Positions 34,167 through 43,219 of a stretch of DNA of 64,000 nt are shown piece by piece (position 1 is the stretch's first letter; every line of letters starts with the position of its first letter). The stretch comes from Streptomyces olivochromogenes (GTDB lineage Bacteria; Actinomycetota; Actinomycetes; Streptomycetales; Streptomycetaceae): NCBI RefSeq assembly GCF_001514115.1, contig NZ_KQ948487.1:1-64000 (forward strand), read 5' to 3'. A program made the translations under genes and the position numbers. The notes beneath the pieces are model-generated. The model searched no databases, had not been told where the DNA came from, and saw only the letters and a program-made list of their open reading frames with translations.

Positions 34167-35629
34167 TGCCAGCCCATTTCCGAGTACAGGCGGCCCGCGA
34201 GGATGCCCTCGATGGCTGTGCGGGTATACGCAACCAGCTCCGCCGGAAGGTCCTTGGGCTGCCACCACCGCCACTCCACGCATCGGTCGGGCTCCAGGAC
34301 CCTCGGGGCGCCGGACCATGCTCGGGCCCGGAAGACCAGCTGGATGCGCGGCCGGGCGCCTGGTGAGTCGACGAGGTGGACCGCGTGCACGAACTCGACG
34401 TCGGCGGGGTCGATGATCAGGCCGGCTTCTTCCTCGGCTTCCCTCACCAGACAGCTGACGGCGGACTCCCTCTCGCAGTGCCCGGCCAGGAAGTGCCAGA
34501 GGTTCCCCGCGTACGCGGAGTCGGGGTGGCGCAGACCGAGCAGGAGACGGCCGCGGCCGTCTTCAACGTAGAGGTGGACGCCGACGACATGAAGCTCCGT
34601 CCCGCCCGGTGCCTCCTCCCGCACCGGGCGCGCACTGCTCGACGGGCCGTTCGCCGGGGTGCGCTGGTCGGCGTGCCGGTGCAGGAGGTCGGCCGTCGAT
34701 GGACTCAGCGGCAGCCGGTGCAGCATCTCCCGTGGGAACCAGCGCAGCAGGATGCCCTCATTCAAGGTCAGGGCGTCGGGGTCACCGTTCCATCGACCGG
34801 CGAAAATCTGGATCGGTACGCGTATGCCGTCGATACCGGTGGCCTCTTCCACAGCGAAGGGCTTGAGGTCGGACAGGTGCAGACCGGGCACTTCCTCGGC
34901 CAGTTCGCGACGGAGCGTGGCTTCCAGCGACCGGTCTCCTGGCTCTCGGCCGCCACCGAGCAACGCGAAGGCACCCGGCTCCCAGATGTCCGGGTAGTTG
35001 TCGCGAAGGTGGAGGAGGTAGCGGCCGGCATCGTCGAAGATCAATGCTGAGGCGTTCACCGGCTCGATCCGACCGTCCAGGCCGGCTTCCAGCAGCTTGG
35101 CGCGCAGTGTCGGAGAGCTGACCTCGTCGAAAGGGCGCCACTGCGCACCCGAGACCTCTTCGTCCTGCAGGACGAGCTCAGGGGTTTTGTGGGCAAGGTA
35201 GAAGACGAACCGGAGGTCGAAGTGCCGGTGCTCGGGCTCGCCGCGATGGTGCCTGGCGTCGATGTCGTGGACGTCGACGTCGATCGGAGCGTCCAGGAGC
35301 GGGGTCAGGCAAAGGTCCCCGGACCGGATCCCTGTCTCCTCGCGCACTTCCCGCAGGGCCGCGGCCAGGAGGGTGTGGTCGTCAGCCTCGATGTGGCCGC
35401 CTGGGGTGAGCAGCAGCCCGGTCGCTCTGTGCCCGATGTGCAGCACTCGTCGGTCGCGGTCGATGATGGCTGCGCTGCAGGTGATGTGACCCGGGAGCGT
35501 GGCGCGGCTGCATGGGTCGGCGGGGCCGTCGAGGGCGGCCAGCAGCCCGTCCAGGGCATCCCGCTCCTGCGGATGGCGGTCCAGGTACGCGTCGACGGCT
35601 TGGCGGATGTGGGAACGGGTGGGCGGCAC
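34163..35629 (-). CDS. triple-NUDIX-domain protein
   Basis: A 488-residue protein with three consecutive NUDIX folds. Domain 1 (about 48-185) has TPGGHIEADDHTLLAAALRE with VREETGI. Domain 2 (about 190-320) has LLGGGREPGDRSLEATLRRE with LAEEVPGL. Domain 3 (about 345-480) has LAGHCERESAVSCLVREAEE with EAGL. A helical N-terminal segment (VDAYLDRHPQERDALDGLLA) precedes. Domains 1 and 3 have one-residue length changes in the box but keep the metal-binding RExxEE residues. Three NUDIX units in one chain is unusual. Hydrolysis of nucleotide-linked or prenyl/amino-acyl phosphates is possible; no substrate can be named. It follows the exporter gene by 121 bases. Confidence 0.85.
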   Translation of the reverse strand: MPPTRSHIRQAVDAYLDRHPQERDALDGLLAALDGPADPCSRATLPGHITCSAAIIDRDRRVLHIGHRATGLLLTPGGHIEADDHTLLAAALREVREETGIRSGDLCLTPLLDAPIDVDVHDIDARHHRGEPEHRHFDLRFVFYLAHKTPELVLQDEEVSGAQWRPFDEVSSPTLRAKLLEAGLDGRIEPVNASALIFDDAGRYLLHLRDNYPDIWEPGAFALLGGGREPGDRSLEATLRRELAEEVPGLHLSDLKPFAVEEATGIDGIRVPIQIFAGRWNGDPDALTLNEGILLRWFPREMLHRLPLSPSTADLLHRHADQRTPANGPSSSARPVREEAPGGTELHVVGVHLYVEDGRGRLLLGLRHPDSAYAGNLWHFLAGHCERESAVSCLVREAEEEAGLIIDPADVEFVHAVHLVDSPGARPRIQLVFRARAWSGAPRVLEPDRCVEWRWWQPKDLPAELVAYTRTAIEGILAGRLYSEMGWQ

Positions 35630-35750
35630 GTCATCACCTCACGGTCGACGGGGGCTTGCTGTCGCGGACAAGACGCGGATCCCGACGCTCGGCTTCGGCC
35701 GTCGGCCAAGGAGTCGGGCGGTCGGGCGGGCGCCGGGCACGGTCGTCGTG

Positions 35751-37787
35751 TCACGAGGCGTCCTCCTGGACGGGCGGAGACGCGCGCCGGGGTACGGGCA
35801 CCGGTGATTCCGGGGGAATGGTGAGCCCGAACTGGGCGGCCTGGGCGGTGAACATGCCTTGATAGAGCCCGTCCTGGAGAGCCATCAGCTCATCGTGTGT
35901 GCCTTCTTCGGCCACACGCCCTTGATCGAGGACGTAGATACGGTCCGCGTGTGCGGTCGCTGCGAGCCGGTGGGTGACGAGCACGACCGCGTCCCCTTCT
36001 TCGGCGAGGGCCCACAGCCCTTCGAACGCGGTGATCTCCGCGTGCGGGTCGAGCGCGGAGGTCGGCTCGTCGACGAGGAGGAACGGTGCGCCCCGGTACA
36101 GGCTGCGGGCGGTGCCGAGCTTCTGCCACTGCCCGCCCGAGAGCTGGACGCCGCGCTCGTAGCCCTTGAACACGATCGAGTCCCAGCCGTGCGGCAGTCC
36201 TTCGACGAGCGTGAGCACGTTCGCTGCCCGGGCGGCGTCCTTGACGCGGCCCATGTCCCGGAGGCGGTTACCGGCGCCGATGGCCACGTTCGCGGCGGCG
36301 GTCATCTCCCAGCGCGGGAAGTCCTGGGCGAGCAGCCCCACTTCGGCGAAGACCTGGGCCCGGTCGGCCTCTCGGAGTTCGACCTGTCCGCCCTTGTCGT
36401 CCTTCCACCACACGTTTCCCTCGGTGGGCAGCAGCAGCCCGGCGAGCAGCTTGGTCAGGGTCGTCTTGCCGGAGCCGTTTGCGCCCACCAGCGCGGTCAC
36501 CTTGCCCCGGCGTACCGACAGGCTCACTCCCTTCAGTGCTGGGGAGTCGGCGCCGGGGTAGGTGAACGACACGTCCTCCACGTGTACTTGGTCAACGCAG
36601 GAGGGCAGCGGGGTGCCGGCGGACGGGATGGCGTGCTTGGTGGCCAGTTCGATGGCGGTCTCGGTGTCGGTGAGGAACAGCAGTTCCTCGTAGAGGCGGT
36701 TGACCTGCTGGATGAGAGAGGTCAGGCGCGCGGTCGAGGTGCGGATGGCGATGACGGCGGTCCCGCCGACGGCCAGCGGCAGATTGCCGTTCGCCAGCAG
36801 CCACCACAGCACCCCGTAGCAGGCGAGCGACGCCAGGCCGGCGAAGGTCCCGGCGACCAGGTCCGTGGATGCCTGCGCGCGGGCCAGCCTCCGCAGCTCG
36901 GCCTCGGTCTGCCGGGACATCTCCTCGTAGCTGTCCAGCAGCTTGGTCCCGGCCGCGTGCACGCGGATCTCGCCCGCCGCGTGCGGGCGGGTCAGGTAGG
37001 CCAGCAGTGACGCGATGGCCCGCCGGTGATCGACCCAGTTCAGCCGCGAGACGTAGTCGCGGCGCGCGGAGCGGACCGCGCCCCACCCCTTGGGCAACGC
37101 GATCGCCAGCAGCATCGGCAGAAGCGTCCAGTGCAGGGACGCCAGGACGGCGGCGGCCGCCACCATCCCGATGAGCACGTTGCCCACGCCGACCGACAGC
37201 CGCAGCATGCTGCGGGCGGAGTCGGTGCCGAACTTGCCTGCCTCCAGGACGCGTTGGATCTCCGGCCGCTCGGTCGCCGCCACCTCGACCCGGGTGACGG
37301 CCGCGTAGTACCGCGCGGAGACCACCCGCTCCACCTGCGGCTCCAGCCGGCCCGACATCGCCGTCGACCACGCCGACAACAGCGCCGCCCCCACCGCGGT
37401 GACAGCCAGCACCACCAGTGACGACAGGGCGTCGCGGAGCTTGTCCGCGGTCGGACCGTCCGCGAACAGCCGTGTGAGCACCGAGTTCACCGCGACCAGC
37501 CCCCACGCGGCCGTCACCCCCTGCCCGAGCTGCGCCACCACGACCCCGGCCAGCGCCCGCCGGTCCGTCTCCCAGCCGGTACGCAGCACCATGCCGACCA
37601 TGCGCGGCAGCGCGGCGGCCATGTGCCCGAACGAGAGCCTGGTCAGCGGGCCCTCGTGGCGCACGTAGGACTGGTCGTAGCGGAGCCGGCCCCCGTAGAG
37701 CTCGCGTTCCGCATTTGAGATCCCGTCCTCAACTGCCGTGGCTTTCGCATCCTGCGGCGTGTCACGGTGTGGTCCGGCCGTTGTCAA
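35751..37787 (-). CDS. ABC exporter, fused membrane and ATPase domains
   Basis: A 678-residue half-transporter. About 330 residues of six-helix membrane domain (for example LAGVVVAQLGQGVTAAWGLV and LSSLVVLAVTAVGAALLSAW) are followed by an ATPase with Walker A LVGANGSGKTTLTK, signature VQLSGGQWQKLGTARS, Walker B FLLVDEPTSALD and H-loop VTHRLAATAHAD. There is no C39 peptidase domain. Proteins like this export peptides, lipids or drugs as homodimers. The start is TTG with the strong ribosome site GAGGGGAG eight bases upstream. It is first of the nine-gene block, so it probably exports or detoxifies the product. Confidence 0.9.
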   Translation of the reverse strand: MTTAGPHRDTPQDAKATAVEDGISNAERELYGGRLRYDQSYVRHEGPLTRLSFGHMAAALPRMVGMVLRTGWETDRRALAGVVVAQLGQGVTAAWGLVAVNSVLTRLFADGPTADKLRDALSSLVVLAVTAVGAALLSAWSTAMSGRLEPQVERVVSARYYAAVTRVEVAATERPEIQRVLEAGKFGTDSARSMLRLSVGVGNVLIGMVAAAAVLASLHWTLLPMLLAIALPKGWGAVRSARRDYVSRLNWVDHRRAIASLLAYLTRPHAAGEIRVHAAGTKLLDSYEEMSRQTEAELRRLARAQASTDLVAGTFAGLASLACYGVLWWLLANGNLPLAVGGTAVIAIRTSTARLTSLIQQVNRLYEELLFLTDTETAIELATKHAIPSAGTPLPSCVDQVHVEDVSFTYPGADSPALKGVSLSVRRGKVTALVGANGSGKTTLTKLLAGLLLPTEGNVWWKDDKGGQVELREADRAQVFAEVGLLAQDFPRWEMTAAANVAIGAGNRLRDMGRVKDAARAANVLTLVEGLPHGWDSIVFKGYERGVQLSGGQWQKLGTARSLYRGAPFLLVDEPTSALDPHAEITAFEGLWALAEEGDAVVLVTHRLAATAHADRIYVLDQGRVAEEGTHDELMALQDGLYQGMFTAQAAQFGLTIPPESPVPVPRRASPPVQEDAS

Positions 37788-38457
37788 CGTCGCTCCCCTC
37801 TGACGGTCGTGGCGGTGTCATCGAGTTCAACGACGCCACCTGGCTTTCGAACACGTGTTTTTCGGTCGGTCTGCGAAGTCCGGCGCTGTGCGGCTGCGGG
37901 AAGGTGCGAAATACAAGGACCCTTGTCCCGCAAGAGCACTTCGGAAGGGCTGGTTGGCCGAAACGCCGATGTTCTGTCGGGAGCAAGGCCGACGCCCCAG
38001 AGCCCCCGGGCGGGGCTGCAGGGATATAGCGGTCGCGCGACATGAATCGCCGACCAACTCCTCTAGGAGCAGGCGGAGTTGCTGTCGAGGATGCTGCAGG
38101 AGGACTGGGCCGTTCCCCAGACGGACTCGTTCGCCGACCATGAGATCCGATCCCCTGCAGGCCCGATCCCCTGCAGGCCCGATCCCTTGCAGGCCCGATC
38201 CCCTGCCTTGGGAGGGACGGTCCCTCAAAGGAAAAGGCGTGGGCGTTTGTCGTACCGGTGATCTAAGGTCGCGCTGTTCGTCACCACCGGGGGTGTGGCC
38301 GCGCGACCGGTTTGCCGATGCGGTGCTCAAGCAACAGCCGCGAAGGAGACCGGACGATGCCGCCGACCGGCGGTCGGCGTGGTGCGGCCGGGGGGCTGGA
38401 GTCCCACCCGGTCGTTCAGTGAATCTACGTAAAGCCCCTTCAAACGCAAGGACGTTG
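37788..38457. other. divergent promoter region
   Basis: About 670 bases separating the nine-gene block from a divergent secreted-protein gene. It must hold both promoters and contains a 16-bp tandem repeat. No gene is supported on either strand. Confidence 0.5.
38149..38207. repeat. 16-bp tandem repeat, 3.7 copies
   Basis: Unit GATCCCCTGCAGGCCC at 38149, 38165 and 38181 (one change) plus a partial copy at 38197. Each full unit contains the palindrome CCTGCAGG. There is no spacer, so it is not CRISPR-like. Confidence 0.9.
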
Positions 38458-39873
38458 ATGAGACGTAATTCCCTCACCGGTTTAGCCGCGGTGTTCGTTT
38501 CGGCTGCGGGTCTGGCCGCGTCGCTGCTGGGCGCCGGCCCTGCCGGTGCTGTTGCTGCTTCCGGCCGGCCGGTGATCACTCTTGACGCGCCGACGCCGGC
38601 GGCCTTGCCGGCTGCTCCTGCCACGGCAGGCGTGTACTTCGACTTCCACACCAAGGCCAAGAACCTGACGGTTGACGATGCCACGCTGACCGTGGACGCC
38701 CGGGGTCTGGCGAAGATCGCCAAGGTGGCGTTCTCGAGCAACTGCACCGTCCGTGGCCTGGTCGCCACGTGCTCGGAGTCGTTCGAGTCGGGCTCCAACC
38801 CGAAGATCGGCCTCGGGTCGATGACCCGGTTGACCCTGACCGCGCTCAGGGGCAGCCGACTGGGTGCCACGGGAACGTACAAGATCACCGGCCGGTCCGC
38901 GCATGCGCAGATCGTGGGCGGCACGGGATCGGTCACCGTGGGAGGGCCGTCCTTCGGCCTGGACCGCCTCGCCGACCACACCAACCTGAAGGTCGGCAGT
39001 AACGTCGCCGAACCGGTCCGGTTCACCAACGTGGGCAACCGTCCGGCCCGCGGCGTGCAGACCGTTCTGGCCGCCTCACCCGGCCTGGACTTCGCCGACC
39101 ACTACTCCAACTGCAAGTACGGGTTCAACGGCGCGATCCATTTCGCGGAGTGCTACCCCAAGGGCGCCATCAACATCGGCGAGACGGCCGCCCTTGCCGC
39201 CCCGGTCCGTCTGCACGTGGGCTCCACCGCCCTCAACACCTACCTCGACGCGCTCACCGCGCCCCTCGGGCAGCCAGGCTGGCCGGACGGCCAGGGCATC
39301 AAGTGGACGTGGGGCAAGGGGGCCGCGCTCAAGCTGAAGGTGATCAAGGCGGGCCGGCGGTCCTCGGCCCCGGCGGGCTCCGTCTCCCTGCCGCAGACGG
39401 GCAGCGTCACCGACTACTGGATCGCCACCCTGAGGGCCCGCAACACGGCCGACTTCGCAGTGTCCGGCGCGAGTGCTGAGGCCGGGGCGGGCAAGACCGC
39501 GACCCTCGCCTTCCACCTCAGCGCCAACGGTCCGGCGACCCTGTACGACCGCAGCGGCGGTGAGGGAGTGCCCACCGCCTGGGTGACGCTCCCGCCCGGC
39601 ACCACCGCCGTCGGCCATTCGGCCAACTGCGCCCCGTGGCAGGAGAACAATCCGGCAGCCGAGGCAAAGGGACCGTACGTCTGCAGCCTGCCGGGCATCA
39701 TCGTGCCCAAGGGACAGGTCACCGACTTCTCCCTGACCGTCCGGGTCGACGACGTGGTCACGCACGCCAAGGGCGGCGTCCAGCTGGTCTGGGGCCCGGA
39801 TCCGGCCGACTCCCACCGGCCCGCTTTCGATCCGGACAGCCGCAACGACTCCGCCGACCTCACCGTGAACTGA
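38458..39873 (+). CDS. secreted protein of unknown function
   Basis: A 471-residue exported protein. The signal peptide is MRRNSLTGLAAVFVSAAGLA with a Gly/Ala core ending about residue 33. The mature part looks all-beta with CARDB- or DUF11-like repeats: VRFTNVGNRPARGVQTVLAA, a paired-cysteine segment (NCKYGFNGAIHFAEC), and a late VCSLPGIIVPKGQVTDFSLT. There is no LPxTG motif or hydrophobic tail, so it should be free or loosely cell-bound. The ATG follows AAGGA. The two genes after it, on the opposite strand, also encode exported proteins. Confidence 0.75.
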   Translation: MRRNSLTGLAAVFVSAAGLAASLLGAGPAGAVAASGRPVITLDAPTPAALPAAPATAGVYFDFHTKAKNLTVDDATLTVDARGLAKIAKVAFSSNCTVRGLVATCSESFESGSNPKIGLGSMTRLTLTALRGSRLGATGTYKITGRSAHAQIVGGTGSVTVGGPSFGLDRLADHTNLKVGSNVAEPVRFTNVGNRPARGVQTVLAASPGLDFADHYSNCKYGFNGAIHFAECYPKGAINIGETAALAAPVRLHVGSTALNTYLDALTAPLGQPGWPDGQGIKWTWGKGAALKLKVIKAGRRSSAPAGSVSLPQTGSVTDYWIATLRARNTADFAVSGASAEAGAGKTATLAFHLSANGPATLYDRSGGEGVPTAWVTLPPGTTAVGHSANCAPWQENNPAAEAKGPYVCSLPGIIVPKGQVTDFSLTVRVDDVVTHAKGGVQLVWGPDPADSHRPAFDPDSRNDSADLTVN

Positions 39874-39939
39874 GCGGTCGGGGGCAGCAACAACTCGGTC
39901 GGCGCCCGGAGTCCATCGCCCCGGTTCGCGACGTCAAGA

Positions 39940-39970
39940 CGCCCCCCAGAACCACCTGTTCTGGGGGGCG
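39940..39970. terminator. bidirectional hairpin terminator
   Basis: CGCCCCCCAGAAC, loop CACCT, then GTTCTGGGGGGCG: a perfect 13-bp stem. It lies between two convergent genes, 66 bases after one stop and 13 after the other, and is followed by a T-rich stretch on the plus strand. Confidence 0.85.
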
Positions 39971-39982
39971 CGCTTGGTTGCT

Positions 39983-40552
39983 CTATTTCTTGGCGAGGCG
40001 GAGCTGGTTGACGCACCGCAGGTCCTGCCGGTACTTCACCGAACCTTGCTGGTACCAGAACCGGCATTGCGACGTGTCGCCCGTCACCGGACCGGTCACC
40101 CTGAACCGGGCCATGTGAAAACTGTTGGCCGGTTTGTGGGCTTTCACGGTGAAAGTGCTCGATCGCTCCGGCAGGCCGGTGATGTCATCGTTCGGTGACT
40201 TCACCAGGCGCACACCGATTCCGTATCCGCCGGTGTCGTAGACGCTCACCACTTTGTAGCCGATCAGCTCCAGCCCCTTCGGCAGGTTGACGAACTGGGC
40301 CTTGGTTATGGTCACCGGTACACCGCTGGTGTTGGTCGCTTGGGGCAGGTTCAGCCAGTACTCCTTGCCGATTCGCAGCTGGTCGTACTCCAGGTTGGCC
40401 TGCTCGAGCAGTCCTGCACCCAGCGCGTGACCCTTCCATGCACCTGTGTCGTCTGGTCGCTGCGGGACCAGCCAGGCTGCCAGGGCCGCCGCCACGATCA
40501 GCAGCGCGATTCCGGCGATCAGCCGGGCGCGCTTACTTGGAGTAGAAGACAT
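39983..40552 (-). CDS. membrane-anchored protein of unknown function
   Basis: A 189-residue protein with one N-terminal transmembrane helix (RLIAGIALLIVAAALAAWLV) and an extracytoplasmic beta-rich domain (GKEYWLNLPQATNTSGVPVT, ending VKYRQDLRCVNQLRLAKK with two cysteines). No family is recognised. It overlaps the end of the upstream secreted-protein gene by 20 bases, so the two are probably translated together and act at the same place on the cell surface. Confidence 0.7.
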   Translation of the reverse strand: MSSTPSKRARLIAGIALLIVAAALAAWLVPQRPDDTGAWKGHALGAGLLEQANLEYDQLRIGKEYWLNLPQATNTSGVPVTITKAQFVNLPKGLELIGYKVVSVYDTGGYGIGVRLVKSPNDDITGLPERSSTFTVKAHKPANSFHMARFRVTGPVTGDTSQCRFWYQQGSVKYRQDLRCVNQLRLAKK

Positions 40553-41201
40553 CGGCCTTGCCGCTGCTGATCGACGCGGTCGTCGCCATGCCTGGGAACG
40601 GCACCTGCGTCTGGCCGGTGGCGCCGTCGCCGAGGTCGTTCGCGGTCAGGGTGACCCGAAGGCCCGCGGCGGGCTGCCCGTTGCCGAGGGTGAACTTCCC
40701 GGTGACCGTGTTCGACGGGGTCTGGGCGGGCTCCTCGGCCGGGTCGACGGCCTCCACCTCTCCGGTCTCGTCCGGCGGGGTGGTGAAGTAGGGCCGCACA
40801 GAGGGGTCCGGGTCCGCGAGGCGGGGTCCGGCGTCCGCCGTGATCGTGCCGACGATTCCGGCGCGGACCTCTGGATCGAGCTGAGCCCACGGCCCGGTGG
40901 AGTATTTGGCGATCTGACCGGTGGTGTCGGGATCGCTGGTGGTCGGCAGGTTCGCCGTGTAGAGGGTGTCGATCAACGTGTCCGTGGTAACGATCTGGGG
41001 TCCCCAGTCCATGTACTTGTGCAGCACGCGCGGCGCCGCCATGTTGCCGGTGGTGTTCGGCTCCCACACGTAGGTCGGTACGGAGGTGAGACAGTCGGCG
41101 GCCGCAGCCGGCTGTGCGCCGGCCAGCGGAACCACGACACTCCCGGCAAGGGCAGCGGCGATCATGGCCGGGTGCGCGTGGCGGGATGCCCGGACTCTCA
41201 T
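40533..41201 (-). CDS. secreted protein of unknown function
   Basis: A 222-residue exported protein. The signal peptide (MRVRASRHAHPAMIAAALAG) has a hydrophobic stretch ending AAAADC. The mature chain has DWGPQIVTTDTLIDTLYTAN and a C-terminal Ig-like segment (VTGKFTLGNGQPAAGLRVTL). AADC could suggest a lipobox-like cleavage, but the -3 residue (A-A-D before C) does not fit well. It overlaps the downstream membrane-protein gene, so the pair is likely functionally linked. The family is unknown. Confidence 0.7.
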   Translation of the reverse strand: MRVRASRHAHPAMIAAALAGSVVVPLAGAQPAAAADCLTSVPTYVWEPNTTGNMAAPRVLHKYMDWGPQIVTTDTLIDTLYTANLPTTSDPDTTGQIAKYSTGPWAQLDPEVRAGIVGTITADAGPRLADPDPSVRPYFTTPPDETGEVEAVDPAEEPAQTPSNTVTGKFTLGNGQPAAGLRVTLTANDLGDGATGQTQVPFPGMATTASISSGKADVFYSK

Positions 41202-41447
41202 GGAGTCCCTTTCTGCGGTGCAAGTAGAAGGATGCCCAGCAGAGGTCTGACCTGCTGGAACACCTGGATTTGATCACATGTGAAGAAGCTGTGTCACTCG
41301 AGCCCGTGTGAGGCTGACGGGTAAGGGCAGTTGGTCGATGGTTCTGCGCGCATGGGCGAGTACGGCCCGTACCAGAATGTGTCCCCGGCGTGTGCATGCC
41401 GGAACAGGTCTGCCTGCTCGCCGACGGTGCCGAGGCGCGGTCCCGCT
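41202..41447. other. intergenic region upstream of the secreted pair
   Basis: Presumed promoter region for the minus-strand pair. No gene is supported. Confidence 0.3.
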
Positions 41448-41950
41448 GATCGTGAAGAAGTCAGACGGCGGCTACGGCTACGCGGCGACCGACCTCATGG
41501 CGATCAGGGACCGTGTCTTCAACCCCAAGGCGAACACCCACGTCTACGCGTGAGGGTGAGACGGTCCGGCTAGGGTGAGACGGCCCGGCTGGTGGATCTC
41601 CTGGACGAGGCGATCGAGCGGGCCACCGCCGTCGTGCGGGAGAAGGGCGCCCAGGGACAGCTGTCGGAGGAAGAGATCTCCGAGCGAGGCACGCAGGTGG
41701 GCATCGGCGCGGTCAAGTACGCCGACCTGTCGCGTCGGCGAATCGCGACTACGAGTTCGACCTGTACCAGCCGGCGTCCCTGCACACGACCTTCTACTCG
41801 GAGTGCCCGGTCCTGAAGGAAGCCACCCCGGCCCAGGTTGAGAACCGCCCGTTCCTGCGCGACCTCACGGCCCGCACCCTGCACCGGGGCATGGCCCTGC
41901 TGGGCACAGGACGCCCGAGCGCCTCTGGCCGATCCCTGGTCAAGGCCTGA
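41448..41950 (+). pseudogene. argS: decayed arginyl-tRNA synthetase
   Basis: Three pieces of ArgRS occur in order but in different frames. First is the catalytic-core segment LIVKKSDGGYGYAATDLMAI with RDRVFNPKANTHVYA before a stop. Then LLDEAIERATAVVREKG with VGIGAVKYADLS. Finally the C-terminal anticodon-binding part: LHTTFYSECPVLKEATPAQV, FLRDLTARTLHRGMALLG. The N-terminus and the segments between the pieces are missing. The housekeeping argS must lie elsewhere, so this is a dead second copy. Extra aminoacyl-tRNA synthetases in Streptomyces are often resistance genes or parts of biosynthetic clusters. Confidence 0.8.
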
Positions 41951-41961
41951 TCGAACCGTGA

Positions 41962-42864
41962 TCAGGCCTTGCGGCCTGTCGCCGCGTAGATGTTGATGTC
42001 GGCTTCCGCGACGTCGTTGATGTCATGGAAGGGAATCATGTCGATGGCGTCGAGGGTGGCGAGGTGGGCGGGGTCGGCCTGTTCGGGGGAGGGGGCCGCG
42101 CCGTCGGGGCGCCAGCGGTGGACCGGGACGACACCCGGCTCCTCCAGTTCGAGCCCGGTCTCCGTGAAGAACCGCTCGACGTCCCGCTTCGAGCGCAGCA
42201 CGAAGGTGAAACCGCGCTCGGTGTACGTCCGTCGCACCGCGCGGATGGCCTCGGGGTTGACGTCCTCGGTGAGATGGCTGAGGACGAGCCGGCTGCCCGA
42301 CGGCAACGCGTCCACCAGTTCACGTACGGCCCGGTAGGCCTCCTCGTCCTCGACGAAGTGCAGGACGGCCGCGAGCACGAGTGCGACCGGCTGGTCGAGG
42401 TCGAGGGTCCTGGCAGCCTGTTCGAGGATCCGGGCAGGCTGCTTGAGGTCCGCGTCGATGTAGTCCGTACGGCCCTCGGGGCCGTTGGTGAGCAGGGTGT
42501 ACACCTGGGCCAGCACCACCGGGTCGTTGTCGACGTACACGACCCGTGAGTCCGGGTTGATCCGCTGGGCGATCTGATGGACGTTCTCCTGCGTCGGCAG
42601 CCCCGTGCCGATGTCCAGGAACTGCCGGATGCCGTCCTGCGCCGTCAGTTTGGTCACCGCCCGGCGTAGGAAGTCCCGGTTGTGGCGGATGTCGAGGTAA
42701 CCCCGTGGGTTGGCGGCGAGCGCCGCGGTGGCCGCGGCCCGGTCGACCGGGTAGTTGTCCGTGCCTCCGAGAAACAGGTCGTAGACGCGCGCCGGGTGCG
42801 CCTTGGTGATGTCGACCCGCCACCTCAGCACGGCGGCGTCCTGACCCAAAGCATCACCGAACAT
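41962..42864 (-). CDS. SAM-dependent methyltransferase, PF04672 type
   Basis: A 300-residue protein of the actinobacterial S-adenosyl-methyltransferase family (Methyltransf_19). Hallmarks are AHPARVYDLFLGGTDNYPVD, NRDFLRRAVTKLTAQDGIRQ, FLDIGTGLPTQENVHQIAQ (motif I), RVVYVDNDPVVLAQVYTLL and LAAVLHFVEDEE. Dozens of paralogues exist in Streptomyces, often beside XRE and DUF397 genes, with unknown acceptor. Here those partners are absent. The ATG (MFGDALG) follows GGGGAGAGG; the frame extends 14 codons upstream without a better site. Confidence 0.9.
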   Translation of the reverse strand: MFGDALGQDAAVLRWRVDITKAHPARVYDLFLGGTDNYPVDRAAATAALAANPRGYLDIRHNRDFLRRAVTKLTAQDGIRQFLDIGTGLPTQENVHQIAQRINPDSRVVYVDNDPVVLAQVYTLLTNGPEGRTDYIDADLKQPARILEQAARTLDLDQPVALVLAAVLHFVEDEEAYRAVRELVDALPSGSRLVLSHLTEDVNPEAIRAVRRTYTERGFTFVLRSKRDVERFFTETGLELEEPGVVPVHRWRPDGAAPSPEQADPAHLATLDAIDMIPFHDINDVAEADINIYAATGRKA

Positions 42865-43219
42865 AAAGCCTCTCCCCGGAGAGCCGCGTTGTTCAAGGGC
42901 AAACAACCTAGCCCCCGGGGTGAGTTGATCGGGGAGGGGTCGACAAGACCTTCACGTACGGAGCCGCGCCCCTCGCATCACACGACCTTCCCGGGATATC
43001 TCTCCAGAGACGTCTCCGGACGGCTCCTGATGTACTCGCCACCCTTTGACGACACCGACTCGTGACGCATGACCGCTGCGCACACGCACGCCGCCGACAA
43101 ACTCGGCGCCACGGTTCATGACCCGCGGGCCTGGGATTGGTGCGGCCGTACCCTCGGCCACCGCGCCGCGCACCCCGTTCATGGTGCGTGCCGGCTGCGC
43201 CTGGCATCCGTCTCCGCCG
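42865..43219. other. intergenic stretch without a supported gene
   Basis: I see only out-of-frame sequence here; several frames have the Arg/Pro-rich look of shadow frames. Confidence 0.35.

Noticed and set aside
38149..38207. Tandem repeats considered as a CRISPR array
   Set aside because: Units are head-to-tail without spacers and only 16 bp; no cas genes in the window.
37827..39038. A 400-codon minus-strand frame opposite the secreted-protein gene
   Set aside because: No recognisable domain; the plus strand has a signal peptide, ribosome site and terminator.
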